Shown piece after piece: positions 16,475-24,600 of a DNA stretch of 64,000 bases. Every line of letters begins with the position of its first letter. Positions within the stretch are counted from its first letter, which is position 1. The stretch spans positions 1 through 64,000 of the forward strand of contig NZ_JANBBE010000016.1 of assembly GCF_024648825.1 (NCBI RefSeq), given 5' to 3'. The notes below the pieces were generated by a model. It did not search any database, was not told the origin of the DNA, and worked only from the letters and a program-made list of their open reading frames with translations. Source of the stretch: Lentzea californiensis (GTDB taxonomy: Bacteria > Actinomycetota > Actinomycetes > Mycobacteriales > Pseudonocardiaceae). The translations under genes were made by a program, and so were the position numbers.

Positions 16475-16801
16475 ATGACTGTCACGGACATCGCGTCGTG
16501 GGGCACGGCGGACCACGTGCGAGCCGCTCTCGAACGTCACCTCGAAGGTGCGCTGGTAGAAGTCCCCGGAGACGACGCCGCGCCCCGCTGGGCGTTCAGC
16601 GAGGCGCTGCGCAGGTCGTTGATGCTGCGCCAGACGCACCCGTTCGACACCGTCGCCATCGGGCTGCCGGACCTGCTGCGCTACCGGGAACTGGTGGCCG
16701 GCTCCGAGGTGACGCTGCGCGCGACGAACATCGACGCCTACTTCATCCGCGAGGACGGGTCGGCCGAGCTCCACCAGCCGGTGATGGTGCCGGAGGCCTG
16801 A
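16475..16801 (+). CDS. hypothetical protein, 108 aa
   Basis: I do not recognise this family. It is a soluble, acidic small protein with amphipathic helices (HVRAALERHLEGALVEV, FSEALRRSLMLRQ) and a strand-rich end (SEVTLRATNIDAYFI). It is followed after 9 bases by the YbaB-EspC fusion and then a 75-residue protein, all rightward and ending at one strong terminator. They probably form one operon. It may therefore serve the same, possibly type VII secretion-linked, process. Confidence 0.6.
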   Translation: MTVTDIASWGTADHVRAALERHLEGALVEVPGDDAAPRWAFSEALRRSLMLRQTHPFDTVAIGLPDLLRYRELVAGSEVTLRATNIDAYFIREDGSAELHQPVMVPEA

Positions 16802-16810
16802 CGGGCAGCC

Positions 16811-17404
16811 GTGGTCGTCAGTTCGGGCGTGGCGGCCTGGATCTCGCGGCTCGAACGTGGTGTCGACCAGTGGGTGGAAGGTCTTCAGCAGCGCGCCGAT
16901 CGTCTGGAGCGGTTGCGGTCCCAGGCCGACCGGATCCAGGTGCCCGAGACCAGCCAGAACGGCGCCGTCACGGTGACCATCGACGCGACGGGAAAGCCGC
17001 TCGACATCCGGTTCGACGACCGCGCGGCGGCGGTGCGGCCGAGTGAGCTGGGGCCGTTGGTCATGGGCTGCATCAGGGCTGCGCAGTCGCGGATCGCCCA
17101 GCAGGTGCGGGAGGCGACAGCGGCGGCGGTCGGCGACGACCTGCCGACCGAACTGCGGTCGCACGCCGGCAAGCTCGACGGTCTCGCCGAACGACTCGGC
17201 CAGGCCCTGCACGCCGCGCGAACCGTGAGCATGGACGACGCCGCGTACGGGCAGATCTGCGCCTTCCTGCCGCCGTTGCCCCGGGACATCGAGCAGCAGG
17301 CCTACGACGCGCTCGTCGCCGGCAACAACGGTGTCACCGAGATCGCGACCAACATCCGCCGCACAGCGGACGAGAGCGAAGACTTCAGCAAGCCGTGGAG
17401 GTAG
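16811..17404 (+). CDS. YbaB/EbfC-like nucleoid protein fused to an EspC/WXG100-like helical domain
   Basis: The 197-residue product has two parts. Residues 1 to about 115 resemble YbaB/EbfC DNA-binding proteins: a coiled N-terminal helix, then the strand pair GAVTVTIDATGKPLDIRFDD and a closing helix. Residues about 125-197 resemble the EspC-type 'type VII secretion target' domain (LRSHAGKLDGLAERL..AYGQICAFLP, then ATNIRRTADE.E). YbaB proteins and EspC-like proteins are usually separate but neighbouring genes in actinomycete ESX-related clusters. A fusion in one frame suggests a protein linking secretion substrates and a YbaB-type dimer. GTG at 16811 is the best start. Confidence 0.65.
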   Translation: MVVSSGVAAWISRLERGVDQWVEGLQQRADRLERLRSQADRIQVPETSQNGAVTVTIDATGKPLDIRFDDRAAAVRPSELGPLVMGCIRAAQSRIAQQVREATAAAVGDDLPTELRSHAGKLDGLAERLGQALHAARTVSMDDAAYGQICAFLPPLPRDIEQQAYDALVAGNNGVTEIATNIRRTADESEDFSKPWR

Positions 17405-17409
17405 TACGG

Positions 17410-17637
17410 ATGGCACTGCTCGTGTACCTGCACAAGGAAGAGGAGACGGCGACGTCCGTCCGCTACCGGTTCCACACCGACGGCGGCACGGCGCGCCACC
17501 TCGTCCTGGACAAGCAGACCGAGACGATCCTCCCCGACGACGGCAACGCCGACGGGATCTTCCGCGCGGCCGCCGGCAAGCTCGCCAAGGCGTGGGTCAC
17601 CGGCCAGACGCCGGAAACGCTGGTCCACCAGTCGTGA
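17410..17637 (+). CDS. small hypothetical protein, 75 aa
   Basis: This is a short soluble protein of unknown family. It has strand-rich character at the N terminus (LLVYLHKEEETATSVRYRF) and one helix near the C terminus (GIFRAAAGKLAKAWV). ATG at 17410 is used; a GTG at 17395 overlapping the previous stop is possible. It closes the three-gene rightward unit and is followed immediately by a strong hairpin terminator. Confidence 0.65.
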   Translation: MALLVYLHKEEETATSVRYRFHTDGGTARHLVLDKQTETILPDDGNADGIFRAAAGKLAKAWVTGQTPETLVHQS

Positions 17638-17641
17638 ATGC

Positions 17642-17681
17642 AGAAGCCCCCGGCTCCGTCGAGGAGGAGCCGGGGGCTTCT
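17642..17681. terminator. bidirectional terminator, 16-bp perfect stem
   Basis: AGAAGCCCCCGGCTCC at 17642-17657 pairs perfectly with 17666-17681 around an 8-base loop. It separates the rightward small-protein operon from the convergent leftward fadB gene and can serve both. Confidence 0.9.
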
Positions 17682-17692
17682 GGCACAGCGGA

Positions 17693-19801
17693 CTAGGCAG
17701 GCACGGAGGCCACACCCGGTGCCAGGAAACGCTTTCCGGTCACCTTCTCCGAGATGCCGGTGCGGTCCAGGTACGGCGTGATGCCGCCCAGCCAGAACGG
17801 CCACCCGGCGCCCAGGAGCATGCACAGGTCGATGTCCTGCGCCTCCGCGACCACGCCCTCGTCGAGCATGAGCCGGATCTCCTCGGCAAGCGCCTCCAGT
17901 GCGCGGGTCTTGACCTCGTCACCCGTCAGCGGTGAGGAGCCGAACTCCCACAGTGCCTGGACCTCGGGGTCGACGGTCTGCTTGCCCGTGGAGTCCCACT
18001 GCCAGACCGCACCCTTGCCGGCGGCGACGAACTTCTTCATGTTCTCCGACACCGAGAAGCGGTCCGGGAACGCGCCGTGCATCGTCTCCGACACGTGCAG
18101 CGCGACGGCGGAACCGACGAGCTGCAGCAGGATCATCGGCGACATCGGCAGGCCGAGCGGCTCGGTGGCCTTGTCGGCGACCTCGAACGACGTGCCCTCG
18201 TCGACCGACTTGATGACCTCGCCCATGAAGCGGGTCAGCAGGCGGTTCACGACGAACGCGGGCGCGTCCTTCACGAGCACCGAGGACTTCTTGAGCTGCT
18301 TGCCGATCGAGAACGCCGTGGCGAGCGTGGCGTCGTCGGTCTGCTCGGCGCGCACGATCTCCAGCAGCGGCATGACCGCGACCGGGTTGAAGAAGTGGAA
18401 GCCCACGACCCGCTCGGGGTGCTTGAGCTTCGACGCCATGTCCGTGATGGACAGCGACGACGTGTTCGTGGCGAGGATCGCCTCGGCGGAGACGTGCTCC
18501 TCGACCTCGGCGAACACCTGCTGCTTCACGGCGAGGTCCTCGAACACGGCCTCGATCACGAAGTCGGCGTCGGAGAACGCGGACTTGTCGAGCGAGCCGG
18601 AGACCAGCGCCTTCAGGCGGTTCGCCTCGTCCGGGGAGATCCGCTTCTTGCCCGCCAGCTTGTCGATCTCGCTGTGGACGTAGCCGACGCCCTTGTCCAC
18701 GCGCGCCTGGTCGATGTCGGTCAGCACGACCGGCACGTGCAGGCGGCGGATGAACAGCAGCGCCATCTGCGAGGCCATCAGGCCCGCGCCGACGACACCG
18801 ACCTTGGTGACCTTGCGCGCCAGCGACTTGTCCGGCGCGCCGGCCGGACGCTTCGCGCGCTTCTGCACCAGGTTGAACGAGTACAGGCCCGCACGCAGCT
18901 CGTCGCTCATGACGAGGTCCGCGAGGCCCTCGGTCTCGGCGGCGTAGCCCTTCTCCAGGTCGTTCTCGCGCGCCAGCTCCAGCAGTTCCAGGGCCTTCTG
19001 CGCACCCGGCGCCGCGCCCTTGGTCTTGCCGTGCACGATGCCCTTGGCCCGCGCGACGGCGGCGTCCCACGCGTCACCGCGGTCGATCTCCTTGCGGGGC
19101 ACGGAGATCTCGCCGCGCACGACGCCGGACAGCCACAGCAGCGACTGCTCCAGGTAGTCGGCGGAGTCGAACAGCACGTCCGCGATGCCCAGCGCGAGAG
19201 CTTCCTTCGGCTTGAGCATCTTGTTCTGGTTCAGCGCGTTCTCGAAGATCACCGTCACGGCGTCGTTGGCGCCGATCAGGTTCGGCAGCAGCTGCGTGCC
19301 GCCCCAGCCCGGGAACAGGCCCAAGAAGACCTCGGGCAGTGCGATCGCGGCCGCGTTCGACGCCAGCGTGCGGTAGTGGCACGACAGCGCGAGCTCGAGC
19401 CCGCCGCCCATGACCGCGCCGTTGACGAAGGCGAAGGTCGGGATGTCCGAGTCGGTGAACTTCTTGAAGACCTCGTGGCCGAGCTGGCCGATCGTGACGC
19501 CCTGCGAGCGGTCCGTGGCCTGCTCGACGGCGGTCAGGTCCGCGCCGACGGCGAAGATGAACGGCTTGCCGGTCACCGCGATGGCGGCCGGAGAAGCCGC
19601 GTAGGCCTCGTCGAACGCCGCGCCGAGCGAGACGAGCGACTGCGGGCCGAACGTCGACGGGCGGGTGTGGTCCAGGCCGTTGTCGATCGTGATGAACGCG
19701 ACCGGCTTGTCCAAGCCGGGCACGGAGATCAGACGCGTCTTGGCGTGGGTGACGACCTCGTCGGGGAAGATCGCCTTTGCTTCCTCAGCGGTGATGGTCA
19801 C
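17693..19801 (-). CDS. fadB: fatty acid oxidation complex alpha subunit (enoyl-CoA hydratase / 3-hydroxyacyl-CoA dehydrogenase)
   Basis: This 702-residue bifunctional beta-oxidation enzyme has three parts. The crotonase domain (residues about 15-200) has GADLTAVEQ, the oxyanion-hole region FAFVNGAVMGGGLELALSCHY and PEVFLGLFPGWGGTQ. The NAD-binding 3-hydroxyacyl-CoA dehydrogenase domain (about 320-500) begins KVGVVGAGLMASQMA and contains NTSSLSITDMA and HFFNPV. The two C-terminal dehydrogenase domains follow (VNRLLTRF, PMSPMILLQLVG). GTG at 19801 overlaps the thiolase stop (GTGA), so the multienzyme partners are translationally coupled. This is the actinobacterial trifunctional fatty acid oxidation arrangement. 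It ends at a shared terminator. Confidence 0.93.
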   Translation of the reverse strand: MTITAEEAKAIFPDEVVTHAKTRLISVPGLDKPVAFITIDNGLDHTRPSTFGPQSLVSLGAAFDEAYAASPAAIAVTGKPFIFAVGADLTAVEQATDRSQGVTIGQLGHEVFKKFTDSDIPTFAFVNGAVMGGGLELALSCHYRTLASNAAAIALPEVFLGLFPGWGGTQLLPNLIGANDAVTVIFENALNQNKMLKPKEALALGIADVLFDSADYLEQSLLWLSGVVRGEISVPRKEIDRGDAWDAAVARAKGIVHGKTKGAAPGAQKALELLELARENDLEKGYAAETEGLADLVMSDELRAGLYSFNLVQKRAKRPAGAPDKSLARKVTKVGVVGAGLMASQMALLFIRRLHVPVVLTDIDQARVDKGVGYVHSEIDKLAGKKRISPDEANRLKALVSGSLDKSAFSDADFVIEAVFEDLAVKQQVFAEVEEHVSAEAILATNTSSLSITDMASKLKHPERVVGFHFFNPVAVMPLLEIVRAEQTDDATLATAFSIGKQLKKSSVLVKDAPAFVVNRLLTRFMGEVIKSVDEGTSFEVADKATEPLGLPMSPMILLQLVGSAVALHVSETMHGAFPDRFSVSENMKKFVAAGKGAVWQWDSTGKQTVDPEVQALWEFGSSPLTGDEVKTRALEALAEEIRLMLDEGVVAEAQDIDLCMLLGAGWPFWLGGITPYLDRTGISEKVTGKRFLAPGVASVPA

Positions 19802-21012
19802 TTGCCACTCCAGTTCGGGTTCTCCCAGATGACCGTTCCACCCATGCCGATGCCGATGCACATGGTGGTGAGGCCGTAACGGACGTCCGGACGCTCGGCG
19901 AACTGACGCGACAGCTGCGTCATGAGGCGCACGCCCGAGGAAGCCAGCGGGTGGCCGGTCGCGATCGCGCCGCCCCACTGGTTCACGCGGGGGTCGTCGT
20001 CGGCGATGCCGAAGTGGTCGAGGAACGCGAGCACCTGGATGGCGAACGCCTCGTTGACCTCGAACAGGCCGATGTCCTCAATGGACAGACCGGCGCGCTG
20101 GAGGGCCTTCTCGGTGGCCGGGACCGGGCCGATGCCCATGACCTCGGGCTCGACACCCAGGAACGAGTAGCCGACCATCCGCATGCCGATGGGAAGACCG
20201 AGTTCGCGCGCGGTCTCCTCCTCGGCGAGGATGCAGCCGGTCGCGCCGTCGTTCAGACCGGCCGCGTTGCCCGCGGTGATCCGGCCGTGCGGGCGGAACG
20301 GGGTCTTGAGCTTGCCCAGGTCCTCGACCGTGGTGCCCGGACGCGGCGGCTCGTCGGCCGTCGCGAGGCCCCAGCCGTTCTCCGCGGAGCGGGTCGCGAC
20401 GGGCACGAGCTCCGGCCCGATCTTGCCGTTCTTGAGCGCGTCGGCGTACTTGGCCTGGGAAGCGGCCGCGTAGGCGTCGGTGCGGTCCTTGGTGATGTGC
20501 GGGAACCGGTCGTGCAGGTTCTCGGCGGTCTGGCCCATCACGAGCGCGCTGGTGTCGACGATCTTGTCCGACAGGAAGCGCGGGTTCGGGTCGACACCTT
20601 CGCCCATCGGGTGGCGGCCCATGTGCTCGACACCGCCCGCGATGGCGACGTCGTAGGCGCCGAACGCGATGCCGCTCGCGGCCGTGGTCACGGCGGTCAT
20701 CGCGCCCGCGCACATGCGGTCGATCGAGTAGCCGGGGACCGACTTCGGCAGGCCCGCGAGCAGTGCGGCGGTGCGGCCGAGCGTGAGGCCCTGGTCGCCG
20801 ATCTGCGTGGTCGCGGCGATGGCGACCTCGTCGACCCGCTCCGGCGGCAGCTCGGGGTGCCTGCGCAGCAGCTCACGGATGACCTTCACGATGAGGTCGT
20901 CTGCACGGGTCTCGGCGAAAATGCCCTTCGGGCCGGCCTTGCCGAACGGCGTGCGGACGCCGTCGACGAAGACCACGTTCCGAACGCGTGCCGGCGCTGC
21001 TGGTGCGGCCAC
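19798..21012 (-). CDS. fadA: acetyl-CoA acyltransferase (thiolase), beta subunit of the beta-oxidation complex
   Basis: This 404-residue thiolase cleaves 3-ketoacyl-CoA with CoA. The nucleophile Cys101 is in SIDRMCAGAMTAV. The C-terminal signatures are FEVNEAFAIQ, GGAIATGHPLASSG (active-site His) and TTMCIGIGMGG (second Cys). GTG at 21012 is chosen because a strong GGAGGAG lies 6 bases upstream. It is the first gene of the fadA-fadB operon. The promoter region upstream carries two TACCGGTCGG repeats, suitable for a TetR/FadR-type repressor responding to acyl-CoA. Confidence 0.93.
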   Translation of the reverse strand: MAAPAAPARVRNVVFVDGVRTPFGKAGPKGIFAETRADDLIVKVIRELLRRHPELPPERVDEVAIAATTQIGDQGLTLGRTAALLAGLPKSVPGYSIDRMCAGAMTAVTTAASGIAFGAYDVAIAGGVEHMGRHPMGEGVDPNPRFLSDKIVDTSALVMGQTAENLHDRFPHITKDRTDAYAAASQAKYADALKNGKIGPELVPVATRSAENGWGLATADEPPRPGTTVEDLGKLKTPFRPHGRITAGNAAGLNDGATGCILAEEETARELGLPIGMRMVGYSFLGVEPEVMGIGPVPATEKALQRAGLSIEDIGLFEVNEAFAIQVLAFLDHFGIADDDPRVNQWGGAIATGHPLASSGVRLMTQLSRQFAERPDVRYGLTTMCIGIGMGGTVIWENPNWSGK

Positions 21013-21048
21013 GGCGTCTCCTCCACTTGTGGTGACAACTCTGTCCAC

Positions 21049-21083
21049 TACCGGTCGGGTTGCGCGACATCCCTACCGGTCGG
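21049..21083. promoter_or_regulatory. tandem TACCGGTCGG sites upstream of fadA
   Basis: TACCGGTCGG occurs at 21049-21058 and again at 21074-21083, 25 bases apart in direct orientation. The second copy extends to a near-palindrome TACCG-GT-CGGTA. They lie 37-71 bases before the fadA start, inside the only available promoter space. TACCGxxCGGTA-like sites are typical of TetR-type regulators of lipid genes. Which regulator binds is unknown. Confidence 0.55.
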
Positions 21084-21104
21084 TAACGCCAACTCTAACC
21101 CTAG

Positions 21105-21554
21105 TTACTGGTGAGTAACCACAGCGGCACCCCTGTTCTTTGTGTCACACACCTTGCGCACGATCAGGAACAGCGGCAACCCGACGGGGGCCAGCAGGAT
21201 CGTGATCACCAGAACGGGTGCCATGACCACTGGGTGGACGTCGAGCCTGCGTCCTTCGAGGTACATCCAGCGCCCGACGAACAGGTCCCACGCGAGCATG
21301 TGCGCCCAGACCAGCGCGGCGCCCGTCGGCGTGCTCATGAACTCGGCCAGTGCGCCGATCTCGGGGCTCGTGACCAGCGGCAGCAGCTCCGGCAGGACGG
21401 GGACCATCAGCACGACGTAGATCACGACCGGCGGCAGCACGATGAGGTACGACTCGGCGATCCGCCGCGTCCACGACCACTTCGGCGCGAGGATCATGAG
21501 CGCCCAGAACGGTGCGATCAGCAGGAACGTCAGGTCGAACAGGATGGCGGTCAT
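21105..21554 (-). CDS. ABA4-like (DUF4281) membrane protein
   Basis: This 149-residue integral membrane protein has four hydrophobic segments (ILFDLTFLLIAPFWALMIL, YLIVLPPVVIYVVLMV, ALVWAHMLAWDLFVGRW, MAPVLVITILLAPVGLPLFLIV). The motif WAHMLAWDLFVGRWMYLE followed by a terminal TM pair is that of the ABA4/DUF4281 family, named after a plant carotenoid-pathway protein; the bacterial function is not known. ATG overlaps the stop of the upstream membrane protein (ATGA). The pair is probably controlled by the divergent MerR-type regulator. Confidence 0.8.
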   Translation of the reverse strand: MTAILFDLTFLLIAPFWALMILAPKWSWTRRIAESYLIVLPPVVIYVVLMVPVLPELLPLVTSPEIGALAEFMSTPTGAALVWAHMLAWDLFVGRWMYLEGRRLDVHPVVMAPVLVITILLAPVGLPLFLIVRKVCDTKNRGAAVVTHQ

Positions 21555-22432
21555 GCGTTCACGAGCTCCTTCTTCGGTGCGCGCGCCCACACCACGCCGA
21601 GTGCGGTCGCGACGACGATCCCGGCAAGCGCGAGCAGCGTCGTGCCATCGGGCTGGAGCAGCGGCTGGCCGCGCAACGCCTGCCAGGTCACGAGCAGGAA
21701 GATCCCCAGGAACGACCCGCTTTGGACCCAGGCGAGCTTCGTGGTGGCGCGGGTGCCGAGAAGAGCGATGAGCACCGGCAGGACCTGCAGCGCGTGCATG
21801 CCGACGAAGTGCCCGACCCTCAGGTCGCCGTGCTCGGTGCTCCACCCGGTGATCGCCATGTAGGCACCGCCGTCGGCCGCGCCGATCGTGTGCGAGCCGA
21901 GGGTGCCGCCGTCGAGGGCCTGGCCGGGCTTCGGCTGCGTCATCAGGAACCCGACGCCGAGACCCAGGAACGAGATGACGAGCCCGAGCCGGATCGACCA
22001 CGACAGGGCTTCGTTCTCGATCTTCGTACGCCACAGCAGGACGGCCACGATCGCGTGGGTCACCCACAGCACGACGATCGTCGCGCCCATGATCGAGAAC
22101 AACATCGCGTCGAGCGGCGTCTCGAAGTTGAAGTGACTGCGCCTGCCGCGCAGGACCTGGCCGACGATGACGACCATCTCCGCCGCTCCGGCCGCCGCCA
22201 GCACGGTGCCGGCCCACCAGCCGACGCGCTGGAACCGCTTCAGGTACGTGAGCAGCCACGCCAGCGTGAACGCGTAGAGCGCCAGCGACACGGCGAACTT
22301 GAACGGCTTGAGCCAGATCGGCGAGTTGACCACGAGCCGGTCGTCGAGCAGCAGCCCGACGAGCGAGACCGGGATCAGCAGCGCCATCGACCAGCCGAAG
22401 AGGACTAACGGCCGGTGCCATGTGCGAAGCAT
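21551..22432 (-). CDS. polytopic membrane protein, 293 aa
   Basis: This is an integral membrane protein with about eight hydrophobic segments, beginning PLVLFGWSMALLIPVSLVG. It includes conserved-looking polar loops (SPIWLKPFKFAVSLALY, RRSHFNFETPLDAMLF, GDLRVGHFVGMHALQVLPVL). The HF..H pattern with embedded Lys and Glu in membrane helices resembles uncharacterised actinobacterial membrane proteins; no family name is certain. It is translationally coupled to the ABA4-like gene and divergent from a MerR-type gene across a 61-base operator-rich gap, so regulation by that MerR protein is likely. Confidence 0.7.
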   Translation of the reverse strand: MLRTWHRPLVLFGWSMALLIPVSLVGLLLDDRLVVNSPIWLKPFKFAVSLALYAFTLAWLLTYLKRFQRVGWWAGTVLAAAGAAEMVVIVGQVLRGRRSHFNFETPLDAMLFSIMGATIVVLWVTHAIVAVLLWRTKIENEALSWSIRLGLVISFLGLGVGFLMTQPKPGQALDGGTLGSHTIGAADGGAYMAITGWSTEHGDLRVGHFVGMHALQVLPVLIALLGTRATTKLAWVQSGSFLGIFLLVTWQALRGQPLLQPDGTTLLALAGIVVATALGVVWARAPKKELVNA

Positions 22433-22449
22433 TTCTCTTTACCCCCTGA

Positions 22450-22493
22450 ATGGATAGCAGTACTCTCTACTATCCGGAAGCTACACTATCCAT
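22450..22493. promoter_or_regulatory. GGATAG/CTATCC inverted repeats between a membrane operon and its MerR regulator
   Basis: ATGGATAG at 22450-22457 is repeated inverted at 22486-22493, directly abutting the merR-type ATG. A further CTATCC copy is at 22470-22475, paired with GGATAG at 22452-22457. MerR proteins bind such palindromes between promoter elements. The site is placed to control both divergent units. Confidence 0.6.
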
Positions 22494-23144
22494 ATGCGTG
22501 TTGGCGAGCTTTCCAAGAGAAGCGGCGTCGCGGTGCCGACGATCAAGTACTACCTGCGCGAGGGACTGCTGCCCGCCGGCGTGCTGACCAGCCCGAACCA
22601 GGCCCACTACGACGACGAGCACCTGCGCCGGCTTCGTCTGGTCCGTGCCCTCGTCGACGTGGGAGGCCTGTCCATCGCCACCGTGCGCGAGGTGCTCGCC
22701 GCCATCGACACCCGCGACGATTCGCTGCACAACAAGCTCGGCGCCGTCCAGGAGGCCATCAGCCAGCCGAGCGCTGCCGAACTGGACCCGCTCGCGGTCG
22801 CGGACGTCCAGGCGTTCTTCGCGCGGCACGGTCAAACCGAGTGCATCGACGTCACCGAGTCCAACGTGACCCTCATGCTCGCGGCCGCGTTGTCCTCGGC
22901 CCGCTCGATCGGTCACGACCGGATCCACGAGCTCCTCGACCCCTACCTGGAGGGGTTGAAGATCATCGCCAAGGCCGACCTCGAGTACGTCATCCAGCAC
23001 ACGTCGCCCGACGACGTCATCGAGGCGATGGTCATCGGCACCCTCATCGGCGACACCGTCCTCAAGGCCGTGCGCCGGCTCGCGCACGCCGAGGTGTCAC
23101 GCGGTGCGCTCAGCGGCAGCCCGGATCCTGACTCTTCCAACTGA
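22494..23144 (+). CDS. MerR-family transcriptional regulator
   Basis: This 216-residue protein has the canonical MerR N terminus (MRVGELSKRSGVAVPTIKYY, then LREGLLPAG and the wing YDDEHLRRLRLVRALV). A helical effector domain follows without the Cys cluster of metal sensors, so an organic ligand is more likely. The C-terminal part (residues about 100-216) is all helical and unlike short MerR proteins. ATG at 22494 directly follows the inverted-repeat operator. Its stop codon lies within a 28-bp perfect palindrome (23139-23166), part of a dispersed repeat. Confidence 0.88.
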   Translation: MRVGELSKRSGVAVPTIKYYLREGLLPAGVLTSPNQAHYDDEHLRRLRLVRALVDVGGLSIATVREVLAAIDTRDDSLHNKLGAVQEAISQPSAAELDPLAVADVQAFFARHGQTECIDVTESNVTLMLAAALSSARSIGHDRIHELLDPYLEGLKIIAKADLEYVIQHTSPDDVIEAMVIGTLIGDTVLKAVRRLAHAEVSRGALSGSPDPDSSN

Positions 23145-23232
23145 TATATCGGCCGATATATCAGTTCGTCGTGCCGCTACCTGCGCCTTAGCAATGACTC
23201 TTTTGACTTCGTCCGCAAAAGAACTGTTGCAA
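23139..23232 (+). repeat. dispersed palindrome-plus-hairpin repeat, copy A
   Basis: A 28-bp perfect palindrome (AACTGATATATCGG plus its complement, 23139-23166) is followed after 20 bases by a 46-base core at 23187-23232. The core starts CTTAGCAATGACTCTTTT and ends AAAAGAACTGTTGCAA, so its ends form a stem around a TTCGTCCG loop. The same combination (CGATATATCAGTTC, spacer, core with 41 of 46 identities) recurs at 28405-28484. The palindrome overlaps the merR stop. The function is unknown; it may be a REP-like or mobile-element-derived unit. Confidence 0.7.
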
Positions 23233-23283
23233 TGGCCTCGGCGCGAGGTGAAAGAGCGGGCGTCCTGCCGGACATGACCCGGG

Positions 23284-23799
23284 GTGGAGCAGGTGGACGT
23301 GGAACCGCGCCAGACGGGTTTCGAGGCCGTCGCGCAGGAGCTGATCGAGCCGCTGCGCCGGTACCTGGCGCGGCGGACCGATGCCGCGACCGCGGACGAC
23401 GTGCTGTCCGAGACGTTGCTCGTTGCGTGGCGCCGGCGTGACGAGATGCCGGCCGAACCGCTCGCCTGGGCGTACGCCGTCGCGCGCAACTGTCTCGCCA
23501 ACGCGGACCGCACGCGGCGCAGGCAGGACCGGTTGCTGGTGCGGATCTGGCAGCTCGCGAGACCGCCCGAGCACGCGCCGGCACGGGACGACCCGGATCC
23601 GGGGCTGGCCAGGGCGCTCGCGCGGTTGTCCTCCGCGGACGCCGAACTGATGCGGCTCTGGGCGTGGGAGGAACTGGGCCCCGCCGAGATCGCCCAGGTC
23701 GTCGGGATGAGTGCCAACGCGGTCAGCATCCGGCTGCACCGGGCACGCCGGAAGTTGAAGTCCCTGCTGGACGAGCAGGCGGAAGGAGAGCGGCCATGA
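23284..23799 (+). CDS. ECF-type RNA polymerase sigma factor
   Basis: This 171-residue sigma-70-family protein has only regions 2 and 4. Region 2 (about 20-85) reads YLARRTDAATADDVLSETLLVAWRR and WAYAVARNCLANADR. Region 4 (about 115-165) ends in LGPAEIAQVVGMSANAVSIRLHRAR, the -35-recognition helix-turn-helix. It directs a small stress or cell-envelope regulon and is held inactive by the membrane protein encoded next, whose ATG overlaps this stop (ATGA). GTG at 23284 is used, with GTG 23293 or 23299 possible. It lies just downstream of dispersed-repeat copy A. Confidence 0.85.
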   Translation: MEQVDVEPRQTGFEAVAQELIEPLRRYLARRTDAATADDVLSETLLVAWRRRDEMPAEPLAWAYAVARNCLANADRTRRRQDRLLVRIWQLARPPEHAPARDDPDPGLARALARLSSADAELMRLWAWEELGPAEIAQVVGMSANAVSIRLHRARRKLKSLLDEQAEGERP

Positions 23800-24554
23800 C
23801 CGACGACGACCTGCGCGACCGGATGCGCCGTGCCGATCCGGCGGCCTCCCTTCGTCCGCTGCCCGATGACGAGGCGCGGCGGCTGGTGGCCGGAGCGGCG
23901 CTCGGCAGTCCAGTGGTGCCGCGGTTCTCCTCGCGGCGGCTGCCGGTGCTGGTCGGGGCCGCGGCCGCGATCGCGTTGGTCGCCGGGATGTTGGTGCTGA
24001 CCAGCGGTGGTTCCGAGCAGACACCGGGAGCGGGCGTGGCGTTGCCGACGTCGACGCAGCGCGGTCCGGAGACCGGTGTGGTGAACGGATCGGGGCTGCC
24101 CGATGACGGTGGGGGACGACCGAGCGCCAGCGGCCAGCCGCAGACCGTCACCAGCACGCCGCCGGAGACCGCGCCGCCGGCCACCACCCCGTCTGAAGGC
24201 CGCAAGACCACGGTCGCCGTGCTCACGGAGGGTGTCGACGATCCGGACGTCCGGTGCCGCAGGCCGGAGGCGGCGGTGCTCGGGGAACGCGCGCAGATGG
24301 CGTTCGAGGCGACCGTGCTGCGGCTCGAGGGCGGTGTCGTGACGCTGCAGGTCCACCGCGCCTGGATCGGCGAGGCCGATCTCGTCGAGGTCAGGAACGC
24401 CACCGGCGCGCCGGTGCTGGCCGGGTTCGAGCCCGAGGTCGGCCGGAGGTACCTCGTCGCGGCGAGCGATCTGCAGGTCATGGGCTGCGGCTACAGCGGA
24501 CTCGACGAGCCCGAGCTGCGGGCCGTCTACGACGAGGCGTTCCCGAAGCGCTGA
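23796..24554 (+). CDS. single-pass membrane protein, probable anti-sigma partner
   Basis: This 252-residue protein has a short cytoplasmic N-terminal part (residues 1-48) and one membrane segment (about 50-69). A Pro/Thr/Ser-rich extracellular linker (about 71-140) leads to an outer domain with two or three Cys and beta-strand character (AFEATVLRLEGGVVTLQVHRAW). Position and coupling to the ECF sigma gene (ATGA) argue for an anti-sigma or sensor role. The N-terminal part lacks the zinc-binding HxxxCxxC of ZAS anti-sigma factors, so inhibition would be of another type. The outer domain is not recognised. Confidence 0.7.
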   Translation: MTDDDLRDRMRRADPAASLRPLPDDEARRLVAGAALGSPVVPRFSSRRLPVLVGAAAAIALVAGMLVLTSGGSEQTPGAGVALPTSTQRGPETGVVNGSGLPDDGGGRPSASGQPQTVTSTPPETAPPATTPSEGRKTTVAVLTEGVDDPDVRCRRPEAAVLGERAQMAFEATVLRLEGGVVTLQVHRAWIGEADLVEVRNATGAPVLAGFEPEVGRRYLVAASDLQVMGCGYSGLDEPELRAVYDEAFPKR

Positions 24555-24560
24555 AGGACG

Positions 24561-24594
24561 ACGGCGATGCGCCCTGCCACGGGCGCATCGCCGT
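24561..24594. terminator. bidirectional terminator, 14-bp perfect stem
   Basis: ACGGCGATGCGCCC at 24561-24574 pairs perfectly with 24581-24594 around a 6-base loop. It lies between the anti-sigma gene and the convergent subtilase gene and serves both. Confidence 0.88.
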
Positions 24595-24600
24595 TCCGGG

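Noticed and set aside
23139-23166. GATATATC palindrome as a PadR operator of a nearby gene
   Set aside because: The site lies at the 3' end of a MerR gene and recurs at gene ends (28405, 29112), not in promoters. The only PadR gene is 11 kb away, so a repeat element is the better reading.
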